Below, piece by piece: positions 32,221 to 41,277 of a stretch of 64,000 nucleotides of DNA (positions are counted from its first letter, which is position 1; every line of letters starts with the position of its first letter). The stretch is taken from the NCBI RefSeq assembly GCF_042649125.1, contig NZ_JBHRYQ010000001.1, forward strand, positions 3,596,001 through 3,660,000, in the 5' to 3' direction. The notes beneath the pieces were generated by a model. It was not told the DNA's origin. It saw only the letters and a list, made by a program, of their open reading frames with translations, and made no database searches. The position numbers and the translations under genes were made by a program. Source of the stretch: Leadbetterella lacunae. Lineage in GTDB: Bacteria; Bacteroidota; Bacteroidia; Cytophagales; Spirosomataceae.

Positions 32221-34314
32221 CTAGCTTATCTTACTCCAGCTAAGTTCTTTGTTTTTGATTTTAGAAATATGATTTTTAATCGGAAGGTTTGCAGGTAGCT
32301 CGAATTTTGGGTCAACGTTAAGTACCTCAAATGCCTCTTCGCGGGCTACTTTTAATATTCGTTCGTCTTTAGCAAGGTTGGCAATTTTCAAATCTACAAG
32401 ACCACTTTGTTGCGTTCCGGAAAGGTCACCGGGCCCTCTTAGTTCTAAGTCTACCTGAGAAATTTCAAAACCGTTCTCGGTTCTCACCATAGTGTCTAGC
32501 CTCACTTTGGTGTCTTTCGATAATTTATAGTCTGTTATAAGAATACAATATGACTGCTCGGCTCCTCTACCCACTCGCCCTCTTAGCTGGTGAAGCTGCG
32601 ATAAGCCGAAACGCTCGGCGTTTTCTATGACCATAATGGAGGCGTTGGGCACATCCACACCTACTTCTATAACAGTAGTAGCAACCATTATTTTGGTTTC
32701 GCCTTTTTTAAATCGTTGCATTTCGTATTCTTTGTCTTTGGGCTTCATTTTGCCATGAACAATACTCAGCGGGACTCCAGGAAAAGCTCTAGAAATAGAC
32801 TCATACCCGTCTTGCAAGTTTTTTAGATCCAGTTTTTCAGATTCTTCGATAAGCGGGTATACGATATAGATTTGCCTTCCGAGTTTAAGTTCATCTCGCA
32901 TAAACTGAAAAACAGTAAGGCGGTTGGCGTCATATCTATGCACAGTTATAATTGGCTTTCTACCGGGTGGCATTTCGTCTATTTCGGAGTGATCGAGATC
33001 ACCAAAAAGCGTCATCGCGAGTGTTCTTGGTATTGGCGTGGCGGTCATGACCATCATGTGTGGGTAGAAATTTTTGTTTTTCTCCCAAAGCTTGGCTCTT
33101 TGAGCTACTCCAAATCGGTGTTGCTCGTCAATAACACAGAGCCCAAGGTTCTCAAACTGCACGATGTCTTCTAACAAAGCATGTGTGCCTACTAATATTT
33201 TCAGGCTTCCGTCTAATAGACTTGTGTGTATTTTTTCTCTTTCTTTTTTCTTAGATGAGCCCGTTAGTATTGCTACTTCTAGGCCCAAAGCATCACCAAA
33301 TTTTTTAAGATTCGTAAAATGTTGTTGGGCTAAAATTTCGGTTGGAGCCATCAAGCAGGCCTGTGCTCCACCTTCTATCACGGCGAGCATTGAGATAAAA
33401 GCCACTATGGTTTTGCCGCTTCCTACGTCCCCTTGTACCAAGCGATTCATTTGCTTGCCTGACTTTAGGTCTTGGTATATTTCAGTTAGAACTCTTTTTT
33501 GAGCTCCCGTAAGTTCAAATGGCAAATGATTGCTTACAAAATCTGTAATTAAACCCGCTTGGTTAAATACCTGCCCAGAATATTCGTTTTTTCTAACCAA
33601 ACTAAGGCTTATAAGCTTTAGCTGATTATAAAAAAGCTCCTCAAACTTTAGTCGTCGGTGAGACTGATGCAGTTCATCGTAGTTTTTGGGTGCATGAAGC
33701 CACCAAAGCGAAATGTTTTTAGGAACGAGCCTATACTTTTCTATTATTTCCTTGGGCAGCGTTTCGCTTATGTATGGATCGGCTATTTGTAAAAGATTTT
33801 TCTGCCAAGACGCTATAAGTTTACTGTCAATAAATTTTTTGCGAAGCTTTTCAGTGAGAGAGTACACCGGCATAAAATATCCCGATTGGTCTTTCGCCGG
33901 ATTTATTAATTCTATTTCTGGGTGTGTGATCGAAAACCTCCCTCCAAACATCGTTGGTTTGCCATAAACGATGTATTCGCCATTTATTCTTAGCGATTTT
34001 AAAAACCAATTTACACCTTGAAACCAAAGCAACTCCATGTTGCCGGTAGCGTCTTGAAAATTTGCTATAAGACGTTGTTTATGTCCCGAACCAATGGTTT
34101 CTATACTGGTAAGTCGGCCTTTTATCTGAGCGGCAGGCATTTCTTCGTTTAAGTCTCTTATGTAATGAAACTTTGACCGGTCTTCGTGCCTAAACGGGTA
34201 ATATTCTATCAGGTCACCATAAGTGAAAATCCCTAACTCTTTGTTAAGCAGTTCGGCTCTTTGGGCACCTACACCCTTCAGGAATTCTATTTTGGTATCA
34301 AAAAATGAGGACAT
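32221..34314 (-). CDS. recG: ATP-dependent DNA helicase RecG
   Basis: 697 residues from ATG 34314; a TTG at 34335 would add 7 residues. It remodels stalled replication forks and Holliday junctions. The N-terminal wedge/OB domain (about 55-155) is followed by helicase motifs: LVQGDVGSGKTIVA (Walker A), CLMAPTEILAQQH, CVIDEQHRFGVAQR (motif II with DEQH), MTATPIPRTLAMT (motif III), IMVATTVIEVGVDVPNA (V) and HQLRGRVGRG (VI). All are intact and the length is typical. Confidence 0.97.
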   Translation of the reverse strand: MSSFFDTKIEFLKGVGAQRAELLNKELGIFTYGDLIEYYPFRHEDRSKFHYIRDLNEEMPAAQIKGRLTSIETIGSGHKQRLIANFQDATGNMELLWFQGVNWFLKSLRINGEYIVYGKPTMFGGRFSITHPEIELINPAKDQSGYFMPVYSLTEKLRKKFIDSKLIASWQKNLLQIADPYISETLPKEIIEKYRLVPKNISLWWLHAPKNYDELHQSHRRLKFEELFYNQLKLISLSLVRKNEYSGQVFNQAGLITDFVSNHLPFELTGAQKRVLTEIYQDLKSGKQMNRLVQGDVGSGKTIVAFISMLAVIEGGAQACLMAPTEILAQQHFTNLKKFGDALGLEVAILTGSSKKKEREKIHTSLLDGSLKILVGTHALLEDIVQFENLGLCVIDEQHRFGVAQRAKLWEKNKNFYPHMMVMTATPIPRTLAMTLFGDLDHSEIDEMPPGRKPIITVHRYDANRLTVFQFMRDELKLGRQIYIVYPLIEESEKLDLKNLQDGYESISRAFPGVPLSIVHGKMKPKDKEYEMQRFKKGETKIMVATTVIEVGVDVPNASIMVIENAERFGLSQLHQLRGRVGRGAEQSYCILITDYKLSKDTKVRLDTMVRTENGFEISQVDLELRGPGDLSGTQQSGLVDLKIANLAKDERILKVAREEAFEVLNVDPKFELPANLPIKNHISKIKNKELSWSKIS

Positions 34315-34384
34315 AAAACAAAAATAAGGATTCAAAAACTAAAACGAATTTTTTAAGACGAAATATCCTAAAATTCACACTCTT

Positions 34385-34498
34385 ATGTTCAAAACTCTAC
34401 TATTTCGGTCTTTGTCTCCATATTTGATTTTCTTTTTAATAAATGGAGGATGTTCGGTGATTTTGAACTTTTTGATGCATTTTTGGGTGAAAATCTAA
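34385..34498 (+). CDS. possible 37-residue hydrophobic small protein
   Basis: ATG 34385 to TAA 34496-34498 gives a peptide with a basic start (MFKTLLFRSLSP) and one hydrophobic stretch (YLIFFLINGGCSVILNFLMH). It ends 21 nt before the glycosyltransferase gene and is in the same direction. It could be a leader peptide, a small membrane protein, a remnant or chance. There is no further support. Confidence 0.25.
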   Translation: MFKTLLFRSLSPYLIFFLINGGCSVILNFLMHFWVKI

Positions 34499-34519
34499 AC
34501 AAGAATTTAATTTTTTGAA

Positions 34520-35452
34520 ATGAGCATTAGTGGATTTACGTTTTTGAGGAATGCAAACAAGCTGTATTACCCGGTTTTAGAGTCTATTAATTCTATTTTG
34601 GACCTAGTAGACGAGTTTGTGATAGCCGTAGGTCAGGGAGACGAAGACGATAATACTTTGGAGCTTTTGTCAAAAATCTCTTCTGATAAAATCAAAATTA
34701 TACATACTGTTTGGGACCTAAACACCTATGGCGGCGGGTCTGAATACGCACATCAAACGGATATTGCGAAGAGCCATTGTACGGGAGATTGGTTGTTTTA
34801 CTTACAAGGAGATGAAGTCATACACGAAAATGATATCTCAGTAATAAAAGAAGCATGTGAAGCCTATCAAAACGATAAGAAGATAGAAGGGTTTGTGTTT
34901 AAATATTTGCATTTTTTTGGAGACTATGAGCATTACTTTCATGATCATTGCTGGTATAGAAAAGAAATCAGAATAATCAGAAATTTGGCTGATGTACATT
35001 CGTGGAAAGATGCTCAGTCGTTTCGGGTTATCCCAAATTTTGAGGGGAATGATTATTTCAGAAAAGAAGGCACTCGTAAGTTAAATTGTAAATTGATAGA
35101 GGCTCGAATTTTTCACTATGGCTGGGTGCGGCCACCGTGGGCTATGAAAGCAAAAAGTCAGACAGCTCAAGAAAACTATGGTTTGGGAAGTTCAGATATT
35201 TATGATGAAAACTTTGATTATGGCCGCTTAGATTATTGCGAGGTGTTCGAAAAGGCCTCTCATCCGGCGGTTATGCAGCAAAGAATCAAGGAATTGGACT
35301 GGGAAAACACGCTGAGGTTTAGTGGCCCAACGTGTATAAATAGGCCCATAATGAAGCATGAAAAAACAAAATACAGAGTTATAAATTTTATAGAAAAGAA
35401 GCTTTTGGGAGAAAGAAGTCTTGGAGGCTTCAATAATTTTAAGTTGGTTTAG
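34520..35452 (+). CDS. family 2-like glycosyltransferase
   Basis: 310 residues, cytosolic, no membrane helices. The N-terminus SGFTFLRNANKLYYPVLESI is the nucleotide-sugar-binding start of this GT-A group; VDEFVIAVGQGDEDDT-like strand follows (VIAVGQGDEDDN), then GDWLFYLQGDEVIHEND, where GDE replaces the DxD metal motif. C-terminal helices carry HSWKDAQSFRV and HYGWVRPPWAM. It probably glycosylates a surface polysaccharide or protein. It stands alone, not in a polysaccharide cluster, so acceptor and sugar are unknown. Confidence 0.8.
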   Translation: MSISGFTFLRNANKLYYPVLESINSILDLVDEFVIAVGQGDEDDNTLELLSKISSDKIKIIHTVWDLNTYGGGSEYAHQTDIAKSHCTGDWLFYLQGDEVIHENDISVIKEACEAYQNDKKIEGFVFKYLHFFGDYEHYFHDHCWYRKEIRIIRNLADVHSWKDAQSFRVIPNFEGNDYFRKEGTRKLNCKLIEARIFHYGWVRPPWAMKAKSQTAQENYGLGSSDIYDENFDYGRLDYCEVFEKASHPAVMQQRIKELDWENTLRFSGPTCINRPIMKHEKTKYRVINFIEKKLLGERSLGGFNNFKLV

Positions 35453-35453
35453 A

Positions 35454-35486
35454 TTCCTTCATTTCGGAAGGTTTTATTTTTTTGAA
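35454..35486 (+). terminator. terminator after the glycosyltransferase gene
   Basis: CCTTC (35456-35460), loop ATTTCG, GAAGG (35467-35471), then a T-rich tract. It is a short but well-placed stem. Confidence 0.6.
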
Positions 35487-35614
35487 CTTGAAACTGCTTA
35501 AAATAAAACCAATGTTTTTTTTGTTAAAAAAACTTTATTTTCAAAGTATCTGTTTCTGCTAAATATAAGGCAATTATATCTAAAAAAAATAGCCTTTCAA
35601 CCCTCATAAATAAA

Positions 35615-37426
35615 ATGATACCGTATTACCAAACACAGCTAAGTTCTATAAAAACTGAACTTGAGATTCTTCAAAAAAAACATGGCAAAACCTCTATGTT
35701 TAGGTTGGCTTTAATTGTTGTCGGTTTATATGTATTAGTAAAAAGCTTCGAGTTTCACTTGATATTGGGTGTTTTGTTTGCGGTGGTTTATATCGGGGGG
35801 TTTTATTTTTTAGTAAAATTTCATGAAAAGCAAGATGCTGAACTCAAACAGTTAAAAAACAAAAGAAGTCTTTTCGAAAACGAAATCGAGGTGCTTTCGG
35901 GAAAGCCAAATAAAAATTACGAAAATGGGAGTAAGTTTACAGACGGAACACATATTTTTTCGGCCGATTTAGATTTGTTTGGAAAGGGGAGTTTGTTCCA
36001 TTTTTTAAACCGAACTAAGACCTCCAAAGGTGCAGAGAAGCTAAGTGTGGGGCTTTTGACCATCGAAGATTCTGTAACGAGTATAAATCAAAAACAAGCC
36101 GCGGTAAGTGAGTTAGTAGAAAAAAACGATTGGGCCAATGAATTCTTGGCGTCCTTGGTTGATATTCCAAATCAGATAGAATCAGATAACAAGCAAAACA
36201 TAGAAATAGACCAAGTGGAGCAGCCTGAACTTAAGCTTTCGGGTTTTATTTGGTGGTATTCTAAACTTATTCCTTTGGTTTGGGTGGGAGCTATTGTGTT
36301 AAGTTATTTGTACTTTTTTGACCAAATGGGTTATGTGATTGGCGGCATATTTTTCTTTAATTTTTATTTGAATGGTCTCAACAAAAAAGTGACAGAGCCA
36401 TTTCTACAGCAGTTTTCTATTTCGAGCCAAGCACTTTATAGCTATTCCAAGGCGTCTGACCTTATTGCCAATCAAAAATTTGAATCGGAAGCCATACATA
36501 ATGCTCTTACTGATTTTCCTAATTTGGGAACAAAAGCAGAGAATCCTATTGCTAGTTTTGAGCGAATAGTAAAAAGGTTAGAAATTAGAAAAAACCTAAT
36601 AGCCTCAATTTTTATGACGCTATTTGTGCCTTTTGAGGCATACGAAACTTTAAAAATGAAGAAATGGCTGGAAAAGAATCCGAAGTTTTTTGAGCGAATT
36701 TTATCGAGTATTGGCAGCCTTGAATACATGACGAGCATTGCCAGATTAAAATTTAATAACCCAAGTTGGTCTATGCCCGTTTTTCAGGACAATCAAGAAG
36801 AGTATTTGGACTTAAAACAAGTTGGGCATCCGCTTATAGGCTTAAACGAGGCCGTCTGCAACGATTTTGAGCTCAACTCCACAAACTTACTCAACCTCAT
36901 TACGGGTTCTAACATGTCGGGCAAAAGTACTTTTTTACGCACTTTAGGTATTAACCTTATTTTGGCCAATCAGGGCGGACCTGTTTTTGCTCAAAAATTT
37001 GTCTCAAAAATTGGTTTGATTCCAGTTTGCTACATGCGTATCACAGATTCTTTGCAACAAAATGCATCTACGTTTAAGGCAGAAATAGAACGAATTAAAC
37101 TGATCTTAGAAGCATTGGACAAAAAGGGCAGGTATTTGTATTTAATAGACGAAATGCTACGCGGAACCAATTCGGAAGATAAGCTTTCGGGCTCAATGGC
37201 TTTGTTGAAACGTTTTGTGCTTGCAAAAGCTCCTTCTTTGGTGGCTACGCACGACCTCCGTATGACCGAAATATCAGATGAGTTTCCTGAATCGGTAAAA
37301 AACTATTATTTCGAATATGCCACACAAGGCTCCGATCTTAGTTTTGATTACAAACTAAAACCCGGCATTTGTAGAAGTTTTAATGCTTCGTTGTTGTTAG
37401 AATCTATCGGATTAAAGTTGAGCTAA
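35615..37426 (+). CDS. membrane-anchored MutS-family ATPase
   Basis: 603 residues. A pair of membrane helices near the N-terminus (about 28-70) and another pair (about 214-255) surround or precede a helical MutS-core-like region. The C-terminal MutS ATPase domain (about 395-600) has Walker A GSNMSGKST (residues about 431-439), the YLYLIDEMLRGTNSED Walker B and signature, and SLVATHDLRM. The mismatch-recognition domains of MutS1 and the Smr nuclease of MutS2 are both missing. This architecture occurs in Bacteroidota as uncharacterised 'MutS-related' proteins; a role in classical mismatch repair is unlikely because it is membrane-bound. Confidence 0.85.
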   Translation: MIPYYQTQLSSIKTELEILQKKHGKTSMFRLALIVVGLYVLVKSFEFHLILGVLFAVVYIGGFYFLVKFHEKQDAELKQLKNKRSLFENEIEVLSGKPNKNYENGSKFTDGTHIFSADLDLFGKGSLFHFLNRTKTSKGAEKLSVGLLTIEDSVTSINQKQAAVSELVEKNDWANEFLASLVDIPNQIESDNKQNIEIDQVEQPELKLSGFIWWYSKLIPLVWVGAIVLSYLYFFDQMGYVIGGIFFFNFYLNGLNKKVTEPFLQQFSISSQALYSYSKASDLIANQKFESEAIHNALTDFPNLGTKAENPIASFERIVKRLEIRKNLIASIFMTLFVPFEAYETLKMKKWLEKNPKFFERILSSIGSLEYMTSIARLKFNNPSWSMPVFQDNQEEYLDLKQVGHPLIGLNEAVCNDFELNSTNLLNLITGSNMSGKSTFLRTLGINLILANQGGPVFAQKFVSKIGLIPVCYMRITDSLQQNASTFKAEIERIKLILEALDKKGRYLYLIDEMLRGTNSEDKLSGSMALLKRFVLAKAPSLVATHDLRMTEISDEFPESVKNYYFEYATQGSDLSFDYKLKPGICRSFNASLLLESIGLKLS

Positions 37427-37430
37427 TTAT

Positions 37431-37760
37431 TTAAGCCAAATTTAAACTTAAAACTTTCAGTGAAGTATAGTCTCCTTCGTAGGTTTTTACTACGGCTTCA
37501 AGGTTTAGTGGGCCATATAAATGTGGGAAAAGCTCATCGTTGGTAGCTTTTTCATACTTGAGCTCGGGTATTACCTGATTTTCGTTAATGAAAAGCAATA
37601 CAAGCTCAGCTTGGTTTGTGTAATACCTGTCTAAAACGCCCGATACTTGGTCATTGGTAGACATGTGAATAAATCCTTCAACTTCAAATGTTTCCGGCGT
37701 GTATGCTCCTGTTTTTTGGGCTACTTGCCACTGCGATTTATTTGCGATGTGATATATCAT
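37431..37760 (-). CDS. DUF952 protein
   Basis: 109 residues, typical length. Family features: MIYHIANKSQWQVAQKTGAY, FEVEGFIHMSTNDQVSGVLDRYY, ELVLLFINE and DELFPHLYGPLNLEAVV. DUF952 proteins resemble glutathione S-transferase-associated or ADP-ribosyltransferase-like folds; function unknown. It is convergent with the MutS-like gene (4 nt apart) and lies downstream of the RND operon terminator. Confidence 0.88.
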   Translation of the reverse strand: MIYHIANKSQWQVAQKTGAYTPETFEVEGFIHMSTNDQVSGVLDRYYTNQAELVLLFINENQVIPELKYEKATNDELFPHLYGPLNLEAVVKTYEGDYTSLKVLSLNLA

Positions 37761-37770
37761 TTTTGTATAT

Positions 37771-37806
37771 ATAAAAAAATAAGGCCCTTTGGAATTCCAA
37801 AAGGCC
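37771..37806 (-). terminator. terminator of the first efflux operon
   Basis: On the minus strand AGGCCTTTTGGAATT and AATTCCAAAGGGCCT form a long stem around a central GAATTC, followed by a run of seven T. It ends the RND transcript before the DUF952 gene. Confidence 0.75.
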
Positions 37807-37824
37807 TCATTCGTAATTTATCAA

Positions 37825-40800
37825 TTATTTAGCTCCCCAAAACTTCACTTTTGCTCGCTCATTTAAATAATATAAACAAGGAATAATGATCAAAGTAAGT
37901 AAGGTTGAGAATATCAATCCGTATATAATGGTCCATGCTAATATATTCCAGAAAACGGCACTGTCTCCACCAACAGTTACAACCCACTTAAGGTCCACGA
38001 ATAAAGCTCCAAAGTCAAAGGCTAAACCAAATGCCAATGGAATCATACCCAAAACGGTAGATGAGGCAGTAAGCAATACGGGAGTAAGACGTGTCGATCC
38101 ACCTTCTATGATGGCATCTTTTAGTCCCATTCCCTTACGTTTCATTTCGTCGATGAACTCAATAATTAGGATGCCGTTTTTAACCACGATACCTGCAAGG
38201 GCAATAATACCGACACCAGACATAATCACGGAGAATGTTTTTCCGGTTAATAAAAACCCTAATAGAACCCCAATTAAACTCAAGATAATGGTAACGAAGA
38301 TTATAAATGGCTTAACGATTGAGTTAAACTGAGCCGCTAGGATAATATAAATAATCATGATAGCCAATAAGAAAGCCGAGCTAAGGAATGCCATCGCAGC
38401 ATTTTGCTCTTCTTGCTCACCACCTTGTCTGATTTTATAACCATTTGGAAGTTCAATGTCGGCTAAGACTTCAAATATCTGTTGGTTAATAGCCGTGGTT
38501 TCGTTTACAAACTCTGGTGTTACATCTGAACTAATGGTTACAATACGCTCATTGTCTTTTCTATTGATTTGGCTAAAAGTACTCGAGTAACTTACGCTTG
38601 CTAAAGAAGAAAGTGGCACGTGTCTCAGCACGCCGCCCATATTCATATCTCTATACGTTATGTTCATTGACAGTAGCTTATCCACGCTGTTTCTGTCTGT
38701 CTCTTTTAAACGTAACTGAATCGGATACTCATCTTTGTTGTCTCTAAACTTAGACACCTCGGTACCGAAAAGAGCCGTACGAATAGCTCCTGCAATTTGG
38801 GCAGAACTGATACCTTCACGCGATGCTTTGTTACGGTCTATGTTTACAACTATTTCGGGTTTGTTTGTTACCAAATCAGACTTTAAAAGGTCTATTCCTT
38901 TTATTCCAGATGAATTTACTTTGTCAATAACCTGCTTTTGTATATCAAGCAATTTGCTAAAATCTTCTCCTACTACTTCTATGGTAATTGCTTTACCTGT
39001 TGGAGGGCCATTTGACTCTCTTTCTACTGAGATTTCGGTTCCAGGTATGCCAACCAATGCCTCTCTAAACTGGGATAACATTTTTTGAGATGAGATATTA
39101 CCTCGTTCGTTTTTTCCCACAAAAGCTACAGTAACTTTAGATTTATTCGGGGTTGCGGCCCTGTCAGGATTCATCGGGTCTCCTGCATTTTTTCCTACGT
39201 TTGATATAACTGAGTTTATCGCACTTTCAGCTTGATTTTTCTCAATTACATCAAATACTCTTTTTTCTATTTCTCTCGTTATTTGGTCTGTTTTATTGGC
39301 ATCTGTACCTATCGGCATGATGTTATAGATGTACACATAGTCAGGGTCTCCGCTTGGGAAGAATATTACGTTTGGTTTTAATATTCCCATTAATACAAAC
39401 GTAAATACCAAAAGTCCGAAGGTTGCAACTGTAATCCATGCAGGTCTCCAGCCTTTTAAAATCCAAGAAATTAAATTTCTATACGATTGAATTAGTCTTG
39501 GCAAAAGTTTTTCTTGGAAAGGAACAATCATAAATGGTGTTAGCACATAATGATTGAAAATATAAAGGATTACGATCAGAACCATAATGTTACCTAGGCC
39601 AAAGAAAGTATCACTTTTAGCAATCATTGAAATCAAATATGACAAGGCAGTTATGGCTCCAAGGATAAGAAGTGGTTTTTTAAGACTTGCAAAGCCTTTG
39701 TTTCCTTCTTCTTCGTGGTCTCTTTTCATAAATGTCATGGCAAACACAGGGTTCATTACATATGAAACCACCAATGAAGCCGAAAGCGTGAATATCAGTG
39801 TAAATGGTAAGTATTTCATAAACTCACCCACTATTCCTGGCCAAAATATTAGGGGGAAAAATGGAGCAATAGTTGTAGCAGTGCCAGCCAAAACGGGCAA
39901 AAATACTTCAGAAGCTGCTATTTTGACCGATTCTTTAATGTCCAAGTGTTTGTATTTATTAAAAATACGGTGAGAGTTTTCTATAACAACAATGGCGTCG
40001 TCTACCACAATACCGAGTCCCAATAAAAATGCAAAAAGTACGATGGTATTAAGGGTGAAGCCCATCAACATTAAGGGATAGAATGCAAGTAAGGCAGATA
40101 ATGGTACAGATAGACCCACAAAGATGGCGTCTCTAACTCCCATGAAAAACATCAAAACCAATACCACAAAGATAAAGCCCATTACCACGGTATTTATCAG
40201 GTCATTTAAGTCAGACTTGGTTCTTTCAGATGAATCGGCGGTTACTTTTAGGTCAATGTTTTCAGGAAGCTTATTTTCTTCAAAATCCTTTAAGATTGCC
40301 TCAATTTTTTCAGATGCCACTATCAGGTTTTCTCCGCCTCTTTTGATTATGTTTAGCGTTATAACTGACTTATTGTTTAGTCTTGCAAAATCTTGTTTTT
40401 CCGCATTAGAATCCACTACGTCAGCTATTTCGCTTAGCCTTGCAGTAGCACCTTGGCCTGATCTAACTACGATATTTTTAAGGTCTTGTAATTTCGAGAA
40501 TTCACCTTTTACTCGGATGGTTCTTCTTACTTCTCCCACATTTAACTCACCACCAGAAATGTTTACGTTTTCGTATTGTATAGCATTTTGAATGTCTCCA
40601 AATGTAATACCATAAGACTGCATTTTTTGAAGGTCCATATTGATTTGAATCTCCCTGTCTAGTCCACCTACGATATCTACACGTGTAATTTCAGGCAAGC
40701 CCTCTATTACTTCCTGAATATCTTCAGCATGTGACTTAAGTACCTCTAAAGGCACATCACCCGTGATGTTGATATTCATTATCGGAAACTCCGAAAAGTT

Positions 40801-41250
40801 AACCTCTAATGCTGTTGGGTCTTGTGTTAAGTCCTTCGGTAAGTCTTTCTTTGCTTTATCTATAGCACTTTTAACACGCTCTTTGGCAACTTGTACGTCT
40901 ACGTCAGTTTCAAATTCTACCATTATGATAGAAACGTCTTGCAATGCGTTCGACTTGATTTTTTTAACACCCTTCTCAGACTTAATCTGATTTTCAAGGG
41001 GTTTGTTAATTAAGTTTTCTATATCAGTAGGAGCGGTACCTGCATATACAGTATTAACGTAAATCTGCGGAACCACTATTTCTGGAAATTGCTCTTTCGG
41101 TAATCCGTTGAAAATATTATAACCTGTAAGTGTTATAAGGCCAATCAACAAAAACACAGTGGTACGGTTCTCTCCCAACCAACCGATTAGGTTATATATA
41201 ATCCCTTTTTTCGGGTTCAGTTCACTATTGTCTTCTTCCAATTCTTTCAT
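37825..41250 (-). CDS. RND-family efflux transporter permease (long form)
   Basis: 1141 residues. Inner-membrane proton-driven pump of a tripartite system. TM1 is near residue 30; the TM4 proton-relay motif LGIVVDDAIVVIENSHR is intact, as are PxxPAxxS-like and GxxxxxGI regions (ALAGIVVKNGILIIEFIDE). It is about 100 residues longer than AcrB. The excess is between TM6 and TM7 (about 505-600), where charged MKRDHEEEGNKGF is followed by two extra hydrophobic segments. It is the last gene of a TetR-TolC-MFP-RND operon, 27 nt after the adaptor gene. Substrate unknown: drug or metal. Confidence 0.92.
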   Translation of the reverse strand: MKELEEDNSELNPKKGIIYNLIGWLGENRTTVFLLIGLITLTGYNIFNGLPKEQFPEIVVPQIYVNTVYAGTAPTDIENLINKPLENQIKSEKGVKKIKSNALQDVSIIMVEFETDVDVQVAKERVKSAIDKAKKDLPKDLTQDPTALEVNFSEFPIMNINITGDVPLEVLKSHAEDIQEVIEGLPEITRVDIVGGLDREIQINMDLQKMQSYGITFGDIQNAIQYENVNISGGELNVGEVRRTIRVKGEFSKLQDLKNIVVRSGQGATARLSEIADVVDSNAEKQDFARLNNKSVITLNIIKRGGENLIVASEKIEAILKDFEENKLPENIDLKVTADSSERTKSDLNDLINTVVMGFIFVVLVLMFFMGVRDAIFVGLSVPLSALLAFYPLMLMGFTLNTIVLFAFLLGLGIVVDDAIVVIENSHRIFNKYKHLDIKESVKIAASEVFLPVLAGTATTIAPFFPLIFWPGIVGEFMKYLPFTLIFTLSASLVVSYVMNPVFAMTFMKRDHEEEGNKGFASLKKPLLILGAITALSYLISMIAKSDTFFGLGNIMVLIVILYIFNHYVLTPFMIVPFQEKLLPRLIQSYRNLISWILKGWRPAWITVATFGLLVFTFVLMGILKPNVIFFPSGDPDYVYIYNIMPIGTDANKTDQITREIEKRVFDVIEKNQAESAINSVISNVGKNAGDPMNPDRAATPNKSKVTVAFVGKNERGNISSQKMLSQFREALVGIPGTEISVERESNGPPTGKAITIEVVGEDFSKLLDIQKQVIDKVNSSGIKGIDLLKSDLVTNKPEIVVNIDRNKASREGISSAQIAGAIRTALFGTEVSKFRDNKDEYPIQLRLKETDRNSVDKLLSMNITYRDMNMGGVLRHVPLSSLASVSYSSTFSQINRKDNERIVTISSDVTPEFVNETTAINQQIFEVLADIELPNGYKIRQGGEQEEQNAAMAFLSSAFLLAIMIIYIILAAQFNSIVKPFIIFVTIILSLIGVLLGFLLTGKTFSVIMSGVGIIALAGIVVKNGILIIEFIDEMKRKGMGLKDAIIEGGSTRLTPVLLTASSTVLGMIPLAFGLAFDFGALFVDLKWVVTVGGDSAVFWNILAWTIIYGLIFSTLLTLIIIPCLYYLNERAKVKFWGAK

Positions 41251-41277
41251 TTGGTATGTATATTTTTACTACCTTAT

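Noticed and set aside
37886..40990. Plus-strand frames opposite the first RND gene
   Set aside because: They are antisense shadows of a continuous 1141-codon gene with intact RND motifs.
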